A stretch of DNA of 64,000 nt from Certhia americana (Eukaryota > Chordata > Aves > Passeriformes > Certhiidae), in the NCBI GenBank assembly GCA_018697195.1, contig CM031864.1, forward strand, positions 24,004,086 through 24,068,085, in the 5' to 3' direction. Under the pieces are notes generated by a model that saw only the letters and a program-made list of their open reading frames with translations, was not told the origin of the DNA and searched no databases. The position numbers and the translations under genes were made by a program. Below, piece by piece: positions 51,740 through 64,000 of the stretch (positions are counted from its first letter, which is position 1; every line of letters begins with the position of its first letter).

Positions 51740-52175
51740 CCAGGTAGGTATCACTGAGTTTGACAGCAAACCCACCACTGCACCACATCCCTGAGTGCCA
51801 CATCTACATGTATCTTACAAATCTCCAGAGATGGTGACTCAAACACTGCCAGGGACAGCCTGTTCCAATGCTTGACAACATGCTCAGAGAAGTTTTCCCT
51901 AAAATCCAGGCTAAACCTCTCCTGAAGCAACCTAAGACCATTTCCTCTCAACCAGTCTTGTTAGCTGGGAGACCAACCCCCACCTGGCTACATCCTCCTT
52001 TCAGGTGGCTGTAGGGAGTGCTAAAGTCTCCCCTGAGCCTCCTTTTCTCCAGGCTGATCCCCCCCAAATCCCTCAGCCATTCCTCACTGGAGCTGTGCCC
52101 CAGACTGTCCCCCAGCTCCAATGCCCTTCTCTGGACATGCTCCAGCACCTCGGTGTCATTGCAAGTGGGGAACAT
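51740..52175 (-). mobile_element. CR1 LINE 3' fragment with reverse-transcriptase remnant
   Basis: On the minus strand the order is GAGGTGCTGGAGCATGTCCA, GAAGGGCATTGGAGCTGG, GGCTCAGGGGAGAC, CACCTGAAAGGAGGATGTAG, GAGAGGAAATGGTCTTAGG, CATTGGAACAGGCTGTCC and GATGTGGCACTCAGGGATG. It retains a more complete internal part than the copy at 28.6 kb but lacks the terminal ATTCTRTG tail, so both ends are truncated. Coding remnants include the RGNGLRL and KHWNRL motifs. Confidence 0.95.
51751..51951 (-). pseudogene. CR1 reverse transcriptase, C-terminal remnant
   Basis: An open frame of 66 codons carries the CR1 ORF2 C-terminal signature (MRGNGLRL, VVKHWNRL, FESPSLEI, VDVALRDVV). The conserved PREVVESPSLEV-type segment reads SLAVFESPSLEI, so it is mutated. 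The frame upstream on the minus strand (51948-52208) carries more of the same domain in a different frame, which shows a frameshift. The catalytic core and endonuclease are absent. Confidence 0.85.
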
Positions 52176-55100
52176 GGAGCAATTCTTCACTACAGGCACA
52201 TTTAGCATCCTGTGATTCTTAACTTCCTGTTAAGAAACACAGCTCTATTAATCTGATTCTATTCTTGAGAGAAATAACTTTCTTGAAATAGTAAATATGG
52301 GAGAGCAGCAAGTTTTGTCTTTCTCCTCTGGGAATTTGCAGTTTTGTAGCCTGACCTTGTTTACAATTTGACTCTGTTCACATCAATTCATGCTTTGCAT
52401 TTAAATCTCTTACTGCATTAACTGTAACTCACATAATGTATCTATACGTTGTGTTTCTATTCTCACACTGGAAATATGAACTCCTTTGGACAGGGATTAA
52501 GTCCTCACTAGGTGTTTTTATGCTGTCTGGTACACAGGAGTTCCAGTATTGTACCTTAGCAGAATAAATGAACACCTCCCTTAGTGAAAATGTCCTAACC
52601 CTTCACAACTATTTATAGCTGACCTCTTGCACTCTGATGCATCTTCTCATAAAAGCTCTCTTCTCTTGTTCTCTCCAAAATTTCCTACTCACCCAAAAGG
52701 GCTCATGAATCTGGGCTGCTGAGAGCAGCATTTTCCTGCAGTAATCTTTGGGAGATGGAGCTGGAGCTGCTGTGCCTCGCAACAGCCTCACCTGCAAACT
52801 GCAGGTCCCTTAGAGCTCTCCAGCTGTATTTAGTTGTGGGATCCTTCCACTTCCAGGCTACTGATTTTCACAATATTTATAGGAACTGAATTCTTAGACC
52901 TTGAGCTCTCTGAATTAATGAAGACCTTGGTTTTTTTTTTTGATCAATACGGATGGACAGACTTTACGTATTAAAAAAAGCTCAAAGGATTATTCTGCTT
53001 GCACTAATGATGAGAAGAAAGTTACACTTTATGCAAAACATGAAAATTGTCTGAAACACACAGCTGCAGATAGAGGTTATTGGCTATACTCAAATATTCA
53101 GTAAATATATTAATATTAATTTTTGACTATGCTCAATACGATATAAAAGTATCTCCAAGCTTTCAATTTAGTGAAAGTACTTAAGTAACCAATTACATAC
53201 TGCAACATAATTAATAACATGTGAGAAAATCAAAGCGCTCATGATCAAATGACTAGATTAAAGATGATTTATTCAAACCATTACCAAATATATAAGAGCA
53301 TAAAAATATTTTCAAAAGCTGAAGTCACTTCACAGGTTCATGAGCAGAAAATGTCATGTGAATAATAATAATGAATTCTGGCTCAAGTTTTCAAATCTAG
53401 GAAATTCATTTCCATAGTCATAATATTCCAATCACAACATACTGTGTGGGTATCATATAACAGTATTTTTTTTCCTTTAGGAAAAACTCCCACTTTTAAT
53501 GCTCAATGAGAGGCACAACACAATTTACACTTCAGTGATGTTTCAAAACCCTAAGTCATCCTCCCTCTGACACTTCCCATTTCCCCCATCCTCCCTGTGG
53601 TATATTCCCTCATAACCTCAAAGGAACAGCATTTTACACTCCATCTTTTTGAATTCACTTTGCTTGATCTTGAGCAACCAGAGACAGACACAGTATCCCA
53701 AGACAAATTCTCACCAACTCTGTGCAACTCTGCTTCTTTCCCGGTGAAATCCCCTGCTGAACAGGCAATAAATTTGTTTCTCTCAGTCACCCTGCGATCT
53801 ACTAATACCCTTGCTTGTTCCCCTCGCATTTTCTATGGAAACATTGGCACTATTGGTAGGAACCTCGTTGTTAATTTCAAGAACACAAACTTTTATCTGG
53901 AGATGAAATGTAACAGTATTTTGACTGTGATACAGCTCAAGGACATCCAATTTAAAGCAAGCAAACAGAACCCTGGGCCTCCTCCTCTCTGACAGTGCCA
54001 CTCAATTCACAGTAATGAAAAGGCACTAAGAACCCAGCACATCAGACTGTTTTCATATTATTCCAGTTAAACTGTGATATGGAATGGGAAAACAAACCAA
54101 AAGGAAGAGTTGAAGCCCACTTAAAAAGGGAAAGGTCATGTCATGTGTCCCGGTACCAATAGCAATTACAAAAACAATATCACTTGAGAAATAGAAATGT
54201 TTTTAATACAATTACTAGCAATCCAAATTCCATACACCATCATAAATAATGTTTCCCAGCAGCTTCCCAAATCTATTTCTGGTGAAGTCATTATTGCAGT
54301 ATTGCTCTGCCAGAGCTGTTAGAGGCAATGTGGGCTGACAGATCTGTGACAAGAGGCTGCAGCACCCAGGATGTGAGTGACAACACTCAGACTCACCAGG
54401 ACTGAAATAGAACTGTGCTGGGCACAAATTGCTTCAGATCATACCCCTTGTCTCCCTCCAAGAGTGTGCAGCAATTCCCAGGGCACCTAAAATACTTTCT
54501 TATTCATTTTCCTACCAAAATTATTCAGACAAAACTGAACTCTCCAACTGTACTCTCCCAGTAAAGGTCACATATTTAAAGAAGTTAAAAACTTGGATCG
54601 ATTTTTGTATATCTTGAACCATCTTTCAGAAAACCTTGAATCAAAAAGGCACAATACAAATACCACCATGAATGTGGAACAGCAAAGATCAAATTAAGAA
54701 GCAATTTAAACAAGTACAAATATTGTGTCAGATAAAAGCAAGCTCTGGATTTTCATATCTAAACAGAAAATCAGGATTTTGGTTCTGTGGCCAAATCTAA
54801 AATTCAGAATATACAAATTTGAATTGAAATAGCAACATCTTTGTACTGTCCAAGTAACTTATGCGGTCCCTCCCTCAAGTGTAAACAGTTACTCTTGCAC
54901 AAAATCTTTTTATGCCTCTCATTCATTTGGATTGGACTTTCCCTATTTATTCAATAATAAATTATTCAAGCATTAGACCATCTTGCTGTTTTTTTTATGG
55001 CAGTTGTTGGTCACTTGTCCTAAAGTCACTATGACACAGAATTAACCATTTTTTAAAATAACTGTCACTGGAAACACATACAAGACCCATTCTTTACATT

Positions 55101-58100
55101 ACTAAAAGCAGTCATGCTTTGATCCCTTCTAGTTTATATTGCACTTCAGGAGATGAACTCAATGCAAAACAAGAACATGTTAAAGTTTTGTGACTGTTCT
55201 GTTGACTTTCTCTTGAGATAATGTTCTATGGAGGCAATTGTGTATTGCTTCTTTACTTTCAGATCAGATAGAATACACTTATGAATTCTAAATATTAGTA
55301 GTTAAATATTAACATTAGGTAATAAAATGCTGTGTCATTATAGCAGACAAAAGAAAATTCTGGTATTCAGGTTTCATACATGAATACTTCTTTTACAATT
55401 TCCAGAACACTGGAAGAAGAAGCCATCTTTTACAGCAGAATATTTCAGCCCCAAATTACTTAATTGAAAGTGAATACTGTTACAAGTTCCAACTCAGCAA
55501 TTGCTCTGCCTTTTAAGTACCAGCAGCTCATTCCAGCTGAGATGTACATATTTATTTTTTGTTCTCAAATATGTCTTTATTAGTAAATATCCATACAGAC
55601 TTTCTCCCTCAAACTGCCCTTCTAGAAGGACAGAGGAAAAATGTTCACATAAACATTGTTTATATGACATGATGTTATTGAACATAATAATGGATCTACA
55701 TTCTATCAGTAAGATTTCAAAGAAACTTTCAGGTACAGCCCTGGTAACTGCATTTTTGGCAAAAATTGAGTGCATTCTACCTATTCAGAAAACACACCGA
55801 AAAATTCTACCAATCCACTATGATTTTGTTTCCATATATACATTCTATCCCTTGGACTGGCTTTTTCCCAGGCCCATTTCATGAAACAATTTGAAGTATT
55901 ATTCATACTGGTCAAAAGAAATCTGACTCCTTTTTTGGTGTTTTTTTTTTTTAGTGGAATGTCCTTGGCATTATCAAAAAATATTTTTAAAAAGCCACTG
56001 GGGGACTGTTTGTCCTTGGCTAGTGTGTGTAGAGTGTGCAGCTGCAGAGCAAGAGAAAGACAAAACAATCAATGCTAGCTGCTACCAATAGAAATCCCCA
56101 TTAATAGCAGTTTCATGGCAAGATGTTTGTGACATGGTCATCGTTCACTTCCTTGGAGAACAGACGTCAGGATGATGAAGCTGGACTGGAATCCATCTGT
56201 CAGGGGGTCTAGAACCAAAGAGAACCACAACTCCACACAAACTTCCTTCCCAGCACAAGCAATTATAATGCAATTTGGTGAGGCAGAGCTCTGGCTAGAG
56301 TGTGGCAGCTGAAAACAGATAAAAACACTTTGCTGTCTTTAAAAGCCATGTAAGTCTTAATGTATTCACCTTAAACTGTTTATATTTAAGAGGTTGTTTC
56401 ACATCTCCACAATTCTCAGATGACATTTCCTATTGACTGCAAGCCTGTTCATATTTCTGAACCCACAATGGCCAGCACTGCTCTTGAATAATTTTTCATA
56501 CACCTCATTAAAATTAGCAATTTTAAAATTTCTATCTTTTCTACAATGGTATTCTCTTAGGATTCTGAAAGCCAAATATTAACTCCTCTGCAAGATTTTA
56601 AATTTCTGTCTTTGGTTAGCAGTGATTCCCTTTTATCCCTGCTTTTTCCTAGGAGCACATGAGATAATACCCCATTTCTGTGGGGTAGTGCTGTGCCAGG
56701 GCACCTCTGGGGAAAAGGGTTGTAATTAATTGCAACTGCTATAGCTGAGAGGGCACCAAGAAAGCCTTGGTGGGGATTTCAGGAACTCTCCAGCTCCCTC
56801 ATAGTCAAAACCCACTTTTGGTTTCATTTTATGCCAAGTACATACATGCAGAAGAACATCCCATTCTATTTTCTGCACTAGAAAACTGTATTAGTGCAAA
56901 TAATGGGACAGGAGGACATCACCATGAAGCTTCCACCATGGTTACAAAACAGTGTTAATGTGGCTGTTATTGCTGTGATATCCCGGCTTGTATTGAACTT
57001 TCTAATGTTCAATGTCTTCTCAAAAAAACAACACGAATCTGTTTGTAAGCATGTCTGTGGAAGACACTGTGGCCAAACTGCTCATTTGATACTGAATTCT
57101 AGTGCACCCACAGTTGGTAGCAGAATTTATCCTCTGATGATGATTTTTTTTCCCCCAGTATTCATTATTACATCTTTTTCATGAAAGCAAGGACAGTGAG
57201 TAAATGGAACTGAAAGAAGGAATCCAAATCTTTGTCCCTTTGTCTCTTTTGCCCTGCTCTGTGTTCTTATAAATACTACACATGTACACATGCATATTTT
57301 CTGCTGATTAGCCAAGTAACCCAGCAAAGAAACACAGTATGACCTTCACAAAAAAGCCTTCAGGGGTTTTGCTGTAACCTTATGTAAATCCTGTACTAGT
57401 AAGTTATACCTATTTGAATTGTTTCTAAAAGTTAAGTAAAGCCAAGGAGGGAAATTGCATTGAAATGTTTGGGATTAGTCCCATCATTAAATTGACCCAA
57501 ACATTCTATAAACCAAACATCTGTCTGGATCAATCATTCTGTTTGCTGGTAGGAGGTTCCAGGACACTCAGGCACATTTGCAAATGTAAATGGTCCTAAT
57601 TCTAAAGGTTTGTCAAGGTTGGTTTACAGAAGCTGAGGTTTCCCTGCACCTCAGAGAACTACTAAAGCCTAAATTCATGCTTCTCATCGTATTTTTAAGT
57701 GCAGAAGTTTACTTCCAAATTTCATGATTTGCAATCTATAGAATACCTCAACCAAAGAGCTTTTTATTGCCTGTAAAATTAATAATGAGAGGCAAATTGA
57801 AGCACAGATCAAATACTCATCTTTATGAGCAAATGACAGTGGTGAATTTTGAAAAACATAATTTTAAAGCCAGAATTTAGTGCTGTATGGGTTTGGTTTT
57901 TTTAAGTTGAACTGACACAGGAAAAAAATGAAATGCAGGTGTTAGACTTTCACCATTTTTATGTCCACTATTAAATTCAAGAAAACTCAATAAATTATTT
58001 TCCCTGCAGATAACATTTTAAAGTATTTGAGGATTTTGTACTGTTTACCCAAATCATTTGGTAGTGCTCTTTTCAGTACCTGTAGGTACCCATATAAATC

Positions 58101-59700
58101 TTACATACCCACATTCTCTATTTTAATCCCTGTACTCAAGTTAAATGTCAAGATTAAAGGCAGATCTTAAGCACACAAGTAATCTCCTTTATAATGTGGG
58201 TATGGAGCCACTAATCTCAAATTTTTATCAGACATATTCCTAAATCTTCTTAGAAATCAGGTTTAAATACCTCAAATCAAATCTTGAGCAAAGGCAGAGT
58301 ATAGGCTCATAACTGTTCACGGGCTCCAAGTGAACCAGAACCTACATGACCATATGAGCCCAGCATTAAATGTGAACTAAAATCACTGGTTTATTCTGTG
58401 GCGAACTCCTGTTACTCAGGTTCTCACATGAAATTTAAAATAACAAAGGCTCCTGCAGCTTTTACTGCATCCATGCTACATTCTGAAGAGGCCTGGGTGT
58501 TACTTTGGTCATTGTAGGCCCCTGGAGTTCCTGTTAGGTTTCATGGAAAGACTGTCTTTGTCTAGTTCAGATATATCTAGAAAATTGCCTGAAAGACAGA
58601 ATTTATCTCCTTGTCATTTTACATGGAAAAAAACTACATACTTGCTATTAGATCCACTGCTGCTAACTAGATCACTGCAAGCTGCAAAACATCCTCACAA
58701 AGTAGAGTCACTAAGGTTACAGCCAAGGTTAGAGTGAAATCAATTCCAAGTAATATGAAAAGGTGCTCTGATTCCTATGAAACATTAAAACTGGAGCAAC
58801 ACTCAAAAATAAAATATTCAAAATAAATATAAAATAAGAACAGAGAATGTCTTAAATGTTTAAACAGGTAAATTTCTTCAAAGGTAAAAGCATTTCTGTT
58901 CATTTTCATAAAACCATAGAAAGGGGTCATTGAAAAAAATTATAAATAAAATATTGCAGCAGAAGTCAAAGTCCCTGGTTATGTTTGGAGGGGAAGCATG
59001 CTTAATGCAATTCAAACTGAAAACATAGCTTCTCAAAATAGTACTGGAAAGTACTATTAACAAAAACTGTATTAGACTTTATTTCACTATATTGCAAAAC
59101 AGAAGTAAAGACGTAAACCTTTTTGCCATTTACTGACAATTTTCACTCTAAGGGTAACTAAGCCCTGAATTCTGGAATAAACAAGAGCAATGTCCCCAGG
59201 CCAAGGCAAGCCCCCCAAAGCACATTTCAATTTTCACATTGCAGTCTCACATGGAGGAACTGCTCTGCACTACCAACAGAACTGCAGTTAATGCACTTAA
59301 CTTCTTGTGTCACAGGGCCTGTTCTCCACACCTTTTTCCACAGACAAGCTCCTCTCTTGATGTTTGTTCAAAGACCTGTCACCCTTCAGATCTCTGACAC
59401 AAACAACGTTGTTCTTTAGCAGGCTGCAAGTTTATCTAAAGAGGGGTTTCTGTAGGGTTTTTTTTCAAGTCAGTTCATAAGTATTCTATTTATACATCCT
59501 ACACCCCAATTATCAAAGCAATGTGCAATCCTGACAGTTCCCCATAAACAACTTCAATTGCACCACAAGTAGAGCCCCTATATTTACTACCAAATCTTTA
59601 TGTGTGGGCTCCTACCTATCCTTCATCAGCAAGACTTTCACTGTCCTGCCTGAAGCTTCTGTTTCAGCTCCCCATGATGAAACCATTTCTTGTCCACTCT

Positions 59701-59711
59701 CCCCCCCCCCC
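59701..59711 (+). repeat. Poly-C run of 11
   Basis: Eleven C residues inside a pyrimidine-rich stretch (about 59640-59794). Confidence 0.85.
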
Positions 59712-62207
59712 AGCTCCACCTCTCTTGGCCAAGGTTGCTGCTGTGCTATCTCCTCCAGACTGGTCTCCTCAACCCCCTCTTCTCTCTCCTGCAGTGCTCA
59801 GCCAAAGGGCAAAACTTAGTTTCTCATGCCTTTTGAGGTTACCACAATACATCTGGTATCACACCTTTTACAAAAGATTACATTTTCTTGTAGTTGCACA
59901 ACAAACGCTTCAATTGTAACCACAAATAGTATCATTGGACATAAAACTCTGGCAAGCTTATTTACTTTCTGTAGAGCAATAGTATGAGAAGCTCCTTCAC
60001 TTACATTGGAGGGAGAACACACACATGACAGCAAGTGAACACAGTTGTTTTTCTTGACCTTCAATTCCAATAATAGTTTCTAACAGAGAACTTCTTGAGA
60101 ACAGCTGTTGTTGTTCTGCTGCTTTGCCTCTTCAGGTTTAAAGGGTTTTTCATAGAAACCTTGGAAGAAAGGTTTTACTAAAAAAAAAACCACACAACTT
60201 CTTTCATTAAACAAAAAAACTTCTCCTCAAAGTCATAGCCCATGTTTATGGCAACATTTTGGTACTAGGACTTCCTCCCTAATGTAAAGAAAGGCATTAA
60301 CTAATAAAGCCAGCTGCCTGGTTTTAGATGAATTCCGATGAAACCGGGGGGGTTGAAATAGAAAACTTGTAGTAAGGAGCAGTATTTTACATATCTTTGA
60401 TAAGCAAATGTCTTGACTAGAGACAGTAAACACAGTTTTCCTGCATGACTTATTTCTTTCAACAAAAGGAAAATGTGACCCAAATGAATTCCAAAACACC
60501 ACAAGTCCAGAACACCTTAGACTTGGAACAAAGGATTGAAAGTCTGTTTTTCTAGTGAGCACTGTTTTTCAGGGTTTGGAGGCTGGGAGTATTTTCTTTG
60601 TGTTCTTGAAATCTTTTGTCTTCAGCTGTGAGGAAAATCTTTCCTGTTTGCTTCACCAACTGCAGCTCAGGTGGTTATATTATAAACATATTTTCCTCTC
60701 TTACTTATAAGCTTTTAATAAGAATTATCTGTTGAGCTCAGTGAAAATACTGTTTTATAAGGATACATAATAATGTGTGATAAAAAATTAAACAGAAGAT
60801 ATGATATGAATCATGCATGAAGTATGGAATGCAAGATAAAAGCATATTCCTGATTAGCACAAGTATTCCTTGCTTTTGGTCAAGTTGAAAAATTCCAATT
60901 ATATTCAAGTGCCTTGAGTTACACCAAAAATTTGCAGGAAGCTACTTTCTATATAGTTCAAATGAAAACAGTTGTAGATTTCTGGTCTAAAGCATCTCTG
61001 AATAGCTAAACAAAATACATAAGTCTTACAATGCTTTGTATCCAAGGTGAAATGTCAAATCTAAAACAGTTGATTTCACAGCTTTGTTCAATATCTGGAT
61101 TGCATTAACATCCTTCCAGGAAATGCACAACAAAATCCTACAGTTTTCTACTCAATTTAGTTCCAACTACACTCTGAAGGTGTCCATTTTCAGGTAGATT
61201 ATGCATATGAAAGTGTTATTCAGATTTCTGTTACCTACCACAGCTAAACCAAGCTGTAACAAATTTATAAGCACTATCCTTTAAAATCCCCATAGTTTTC
61301 CAATTTAATTAAATCACTACTCAGGCTTCACAGGATATTCTCTCTAGTTCTTGCAAATTAATATTGCACATGAATGTGTCTCAGTACCAGCAATTTCTGG
61401 TATTGATTTGGAAACTGAACTGGAATTTAACACATTTCTTTCTTTGTTTCACAAAGGCAGACAGCATTCCCTCAACCACCAGCATCTCATAATCAAGCAG
61501 AGAGCTATTCAAGCTTGCCTCCTCACCCCTTTGCCTTTAGAGCTGTCTTCACACTTAAATGTTGTGCAAAACAAGCACTGCATATGTTTTGGCAATGAAG
61601 TTAAGAGAGCATCCTCTATTAAAAGCTCTGGGTAGCTCCAGGAGCCACCACTGAACAGGCAGAGCAGCACTGTGAGATGTACCTACCCAAGATATGAAAT
61701 ACAATTTTTAACTCATTAACAGAAAATATTAAGATTAATGTGCATATTTTGGCATATTTGTGAATATAATTAAAGAAGGAGGCTATAAAAATCAAGCTAG
61801 AAATTAGAATGGATCATGAACTAAAATGCAGGGTTTTAACAAGTTGCCTGAAATTTGGATTTTGTTAGAATGAGCTCATACATAGTAAAAACTAATCTAT
61901 GATTAACATAAAGCTTCCATGGTTACAATATCAACTGACAGTACTCACAGCAAAAGGAATACCTTTATACCACTCAAATTTTTTGAGCCACAAAAAACAT
62001 CAGGAAGAGTTCTAAGGCTTTCCTGATTTTTAGTCTGGAACCATTGACGGTTTAAAAAAATGAAACATAATTAAACAAAGCTAGAAAGTGATTGTAGCTT
62101 GCAAAACATAGGTTGCAGTGGAATTTATCATTTCTGGGAGAGGTTTTTCACGGTAGGTTAGAGAAAAAGTGAAATGGTTTCTTAATTTTTACATGCTAAA
62201 GGAAACA

Positions 62208-62226
62208 TAATATGCATAATATGCAT
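62208..62226 (+). repeat. 9-bp tandem duplication
   Basis: AATATGCAT occurs twice in direct succession. Confidence 0.7.
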
Positions 62227-62430
62227 AGGGCAGAGTTTTGTGAATAAACAGGTTTGGTAACAGGACTGAAAAATAAAGGTCTGAGGAATTATTATAAGTT
62301 TCTGCTGTTGATGGAGGAACAGTATATAAAGAAAAGAGCACTGTTGTGATACTGAAACCTAAGATAAGTCTTGCATCACTGGAGCATTAAAAAATAGTTA
62401 CACTAAATGCTTGCAATAGTTGAGATCTAC

Positions 62431-62461
62431 TATTAACTATTTGCTATTAACTATTTAACTA
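62431..62461 (+). repeat. 14-bp tandem duplication
   Basis: CTATTAACTATTTG is followed by CTATTAACTATTTA and a further AACTAT, an imperfect two-copy repeat. Confidence 0.7.
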
Positions 62462-62614
62462 TCTACTGTGGTGTTCCAGAGCCACCTCTTTTTAGGAAAA
62501 AAAGGTTTCCCTGCCAGCACAGTGCTTTTTTACAGAAATGGCCTCCTCCTGCAGATGGGTGCTGTGTCTACAACAGCCACTTTCCAGATGCACTAGGTTC
62601 CCATCTGCATAGCC

Positions 62615-63309
62615 TCAGAAGGTGCTACTCATTTATTGCTCACAGGCATTTTGTGAAAAGTGACTCTGGTTTTCTTCTGAAAGAGAGAGGTTAAGAATGA
62701 AGAGAAGCAACTGGCTTCAAAGCTAGGTAAGCAAGAGCCAGCACCTTAAGTAAAGAGGAGCACGGCTACGGTGTGATGTGAAAGGAAATTACCCCAAGGC
62801 AGGGCTGCTCCCCCTCTGCAGGTTCAAAGCTGTATGAAGAGAATCAAATCAGTTCATCTGGATACGGATAAGAGAGAACAAGAAAAGCAGGATGGACAGA
62901 GCCAAAATAGTTAGGCACTGTGTGCCAAAAGTAGTCACTGCAAAAGGAGAAGTGGCTATTAGGGACAGCCATAGCCATCTCTTCTACCTGGAGAAGCCAT
63001 CAGGCACCCTGATTCCCGTGTAGGCACTAATTACAGTAACGAGGCTGCAGCACATCTCCATCACCACTCAGTGGCAGGATGTGTCTGCTTTGCTTGCCCT
63101 CGGCCCCTCAGTTGGCCGGCTCAGCCTTGCTGTCAGTGTCGCCGTGCTCGGAGTCAGCGCTGCCGGAGCCAGTGCGGGGCACAGCCTGAGACCGCAGCTC
63201 CAGAGGCTTTCAAAGGAACTCTGCTCATGACATTGTAACGAAATGGACAACGCTTTCGCTCAGTTAACTGGTCGGGAAACCTCATGTAAAATTGCAACTG
63301 ATCAGACAT
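62615..63309 (-). other. CpG-containing block with coding-like periodicity: candidate exon or conserved element
   Basis: GC content and CpG frequency rise from about 62.7 kb and peak at 63090-63190. On the minus strand a frame of 34 codons (63209-63108) ends in DSEHGDTDSKAEPAN and a TGA stop. None of its sense codons ends in A and most end in G or C, which is what a real GC3-rich vertebrate exon looks like. An AG just before 63206 could serve as an acceptor, and an AATAAA on the minus strand at 62637-62632 would give a 3' untranslated region of about 470 bases. However, another minus-strand frame (63309-63154) and a plus-strand frame (63024-63236) are also open across part of the block, so strand and frame are undecided. 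The polypyrimidine tract before the AG is weak. I do not recognise the peptide. Alternatives are a conserved regulatory element or a processed pseudogene end. Confidence 0.35.
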
Positions 63310-64000
63310 GTCAAATATTCAAGCTGATCCACCCAGCTTATAATGACTAGCAAGTTTTGCTCATTCATTTTGTGCGAGCCTAGATGGAAGTGTAAGTGTC
63401 AAACTGATGTGCTGATACATTAGGATAGGGGAATGACAGAACCTACTCTTAATCAGTGAACCTTGCTGGTTTCCCTGAAGCAGAATCCCCTTTTAAGAAA
63501 CTAATAGCTGGTTCAGCTCTCAGCAACTACTATGCCACTCATCTGCAAACATCCTTCATCTTCAAGAGTGGACAGCTTTATTAAGCTGTTGTTCTAGCAG
63601 AACAGATGCTCCTCATTAACCTCACCCAATTATTAGTCACATAATACTAGAATGCTTTTCAGATACTCATATATCTTTCCTCACAAAAACCCAAACAAGT
63701 AAAGACAGCTCTATTATTGACCAGCACAAGATTCAAAATCTTTTCTCCAAAGTTTTCAAGAAAAACCAAATTGTTTTCATATGAGAGAAAGATCATTTTA
63801 CATATTGCCGCCTGACATTTTAGGGACTGTTTGTCACTTCAGGAGCTGCAGTGTAGACCTCCATTTCTTTCAGAACACGCTGGGAAAACTCCAGCTGATA
63901 CAGAATGCCTGCAGCAAAATTAATCACCAACAGAGAAAAGCTGCTGCTGTGCTGCCCCTTCTTTAGGCTCCATACTGCCTTTTCAAAGTTTCATTTAAAT
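63310..64000. other. Unannotated AT-rich DNA
   Basis: No recognised feature. A 61-codon frame near the end (63781-63966) has no known motif. Confidence 0.5.

Larger units (their letters stand above)
52176..62614. other. Unannotated AT-rich DNA
   Basis: About 10 kb without a recognised gene. The longest frames are 131 codons (53597-53992, plus), 127 codons (55501-55884, plus), 109 codons (60233-60562, minus) and 105 codons (59602-59919, plus); none shows a domain I know. A possible LTR-like stretch near 53.5 kb and a strong acceptor-like site at 59794 are given under findings. Simple tracts include T runs near 52931 and 55937. Confidence 0.5.

Noticed and set aside
1..64000. CRISPR arrays, tRNA or rRNA genes, bacterial operons
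   Set aside because: No regularly spaced direct repeats with unique spacers, no cloverleaf-like A and B boxes noticed, and no gene density or start-site signals of a prokaryote.

Overview
The window looks like AT-rich, non-coding DNA from a bird, most likely a songbird (passerine). The sequence shows several CR1 LINE 3' fragments, some still carrying the C-terminal reverse-transcriptase signature and the ATTCTRTG-type tail. It also shows solo or fragmentary endogenous-retrovirus LTRs of families I recognise as common in birds, and AT-rich single-copy DNA with long homopolymers. Nothing bacterial is present: there are no operons, no dense ORFs and no ribosome-binding sites. The many short open frames are what random AT-rich vertebrate DNA produces. 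I recognise no host protein-coding gene, tRNA or rRNA. The window is best read as intergenic or deep-intronic sequence.

Layout. 1-6 kb: one nearly complete solo LTR (1010-1719), then an isolated CpG-rich block (about 2915-3420) holding a minisatellite of about 62 bp per unit. 6-12 kb: one CR1 tail (6077-6252) in otherwise unremarkable AT-rich DNA. 12-13 kb: an LTR fragment in minus orientation (12030-12465) and a probable second LTR 3' end in plus orientation (12640-12862). 13-22 kb: no recognised element apart from simple repeats. 22.2-24.4 kb: a second copy of the LTR family seen at 1 kb, and a GC-elevated block that may be a degraded LTR. 26-29 kb: two CR1 pieces on the plus strand, one 440 bp long with reverse-transcriptase remnants. 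31.4-31.7 kb: a probable minus-strand LTR. 33-45 kb: long homopolymers, including A36 and an A/C-rich tract that is a G-quadruplex candidate on the minus strand, plus one short CR1 tail. 51.6-52.2 kb: a two-copy 55-bp tandem duplication directly beside a minus-strand CR1. 62.6-63.3 kb: a second CpG-rich block with codon-like base periodicity, the best candidate in the window for a host exon or conserved element.

No gene network can be described because no functional gene is identified. The transposon coding remnants are short and broken. I found no convincing previously undescribed system. The items most worth checking are the 63.1-kb block, the CpG-rich minisatellite at 3 kb, the G-quadruplex-capable tract at 44.8 kb and a few splice-site-bounded open stretches. 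All names rest on reading the sequence and on remembered family features; no database search was run.
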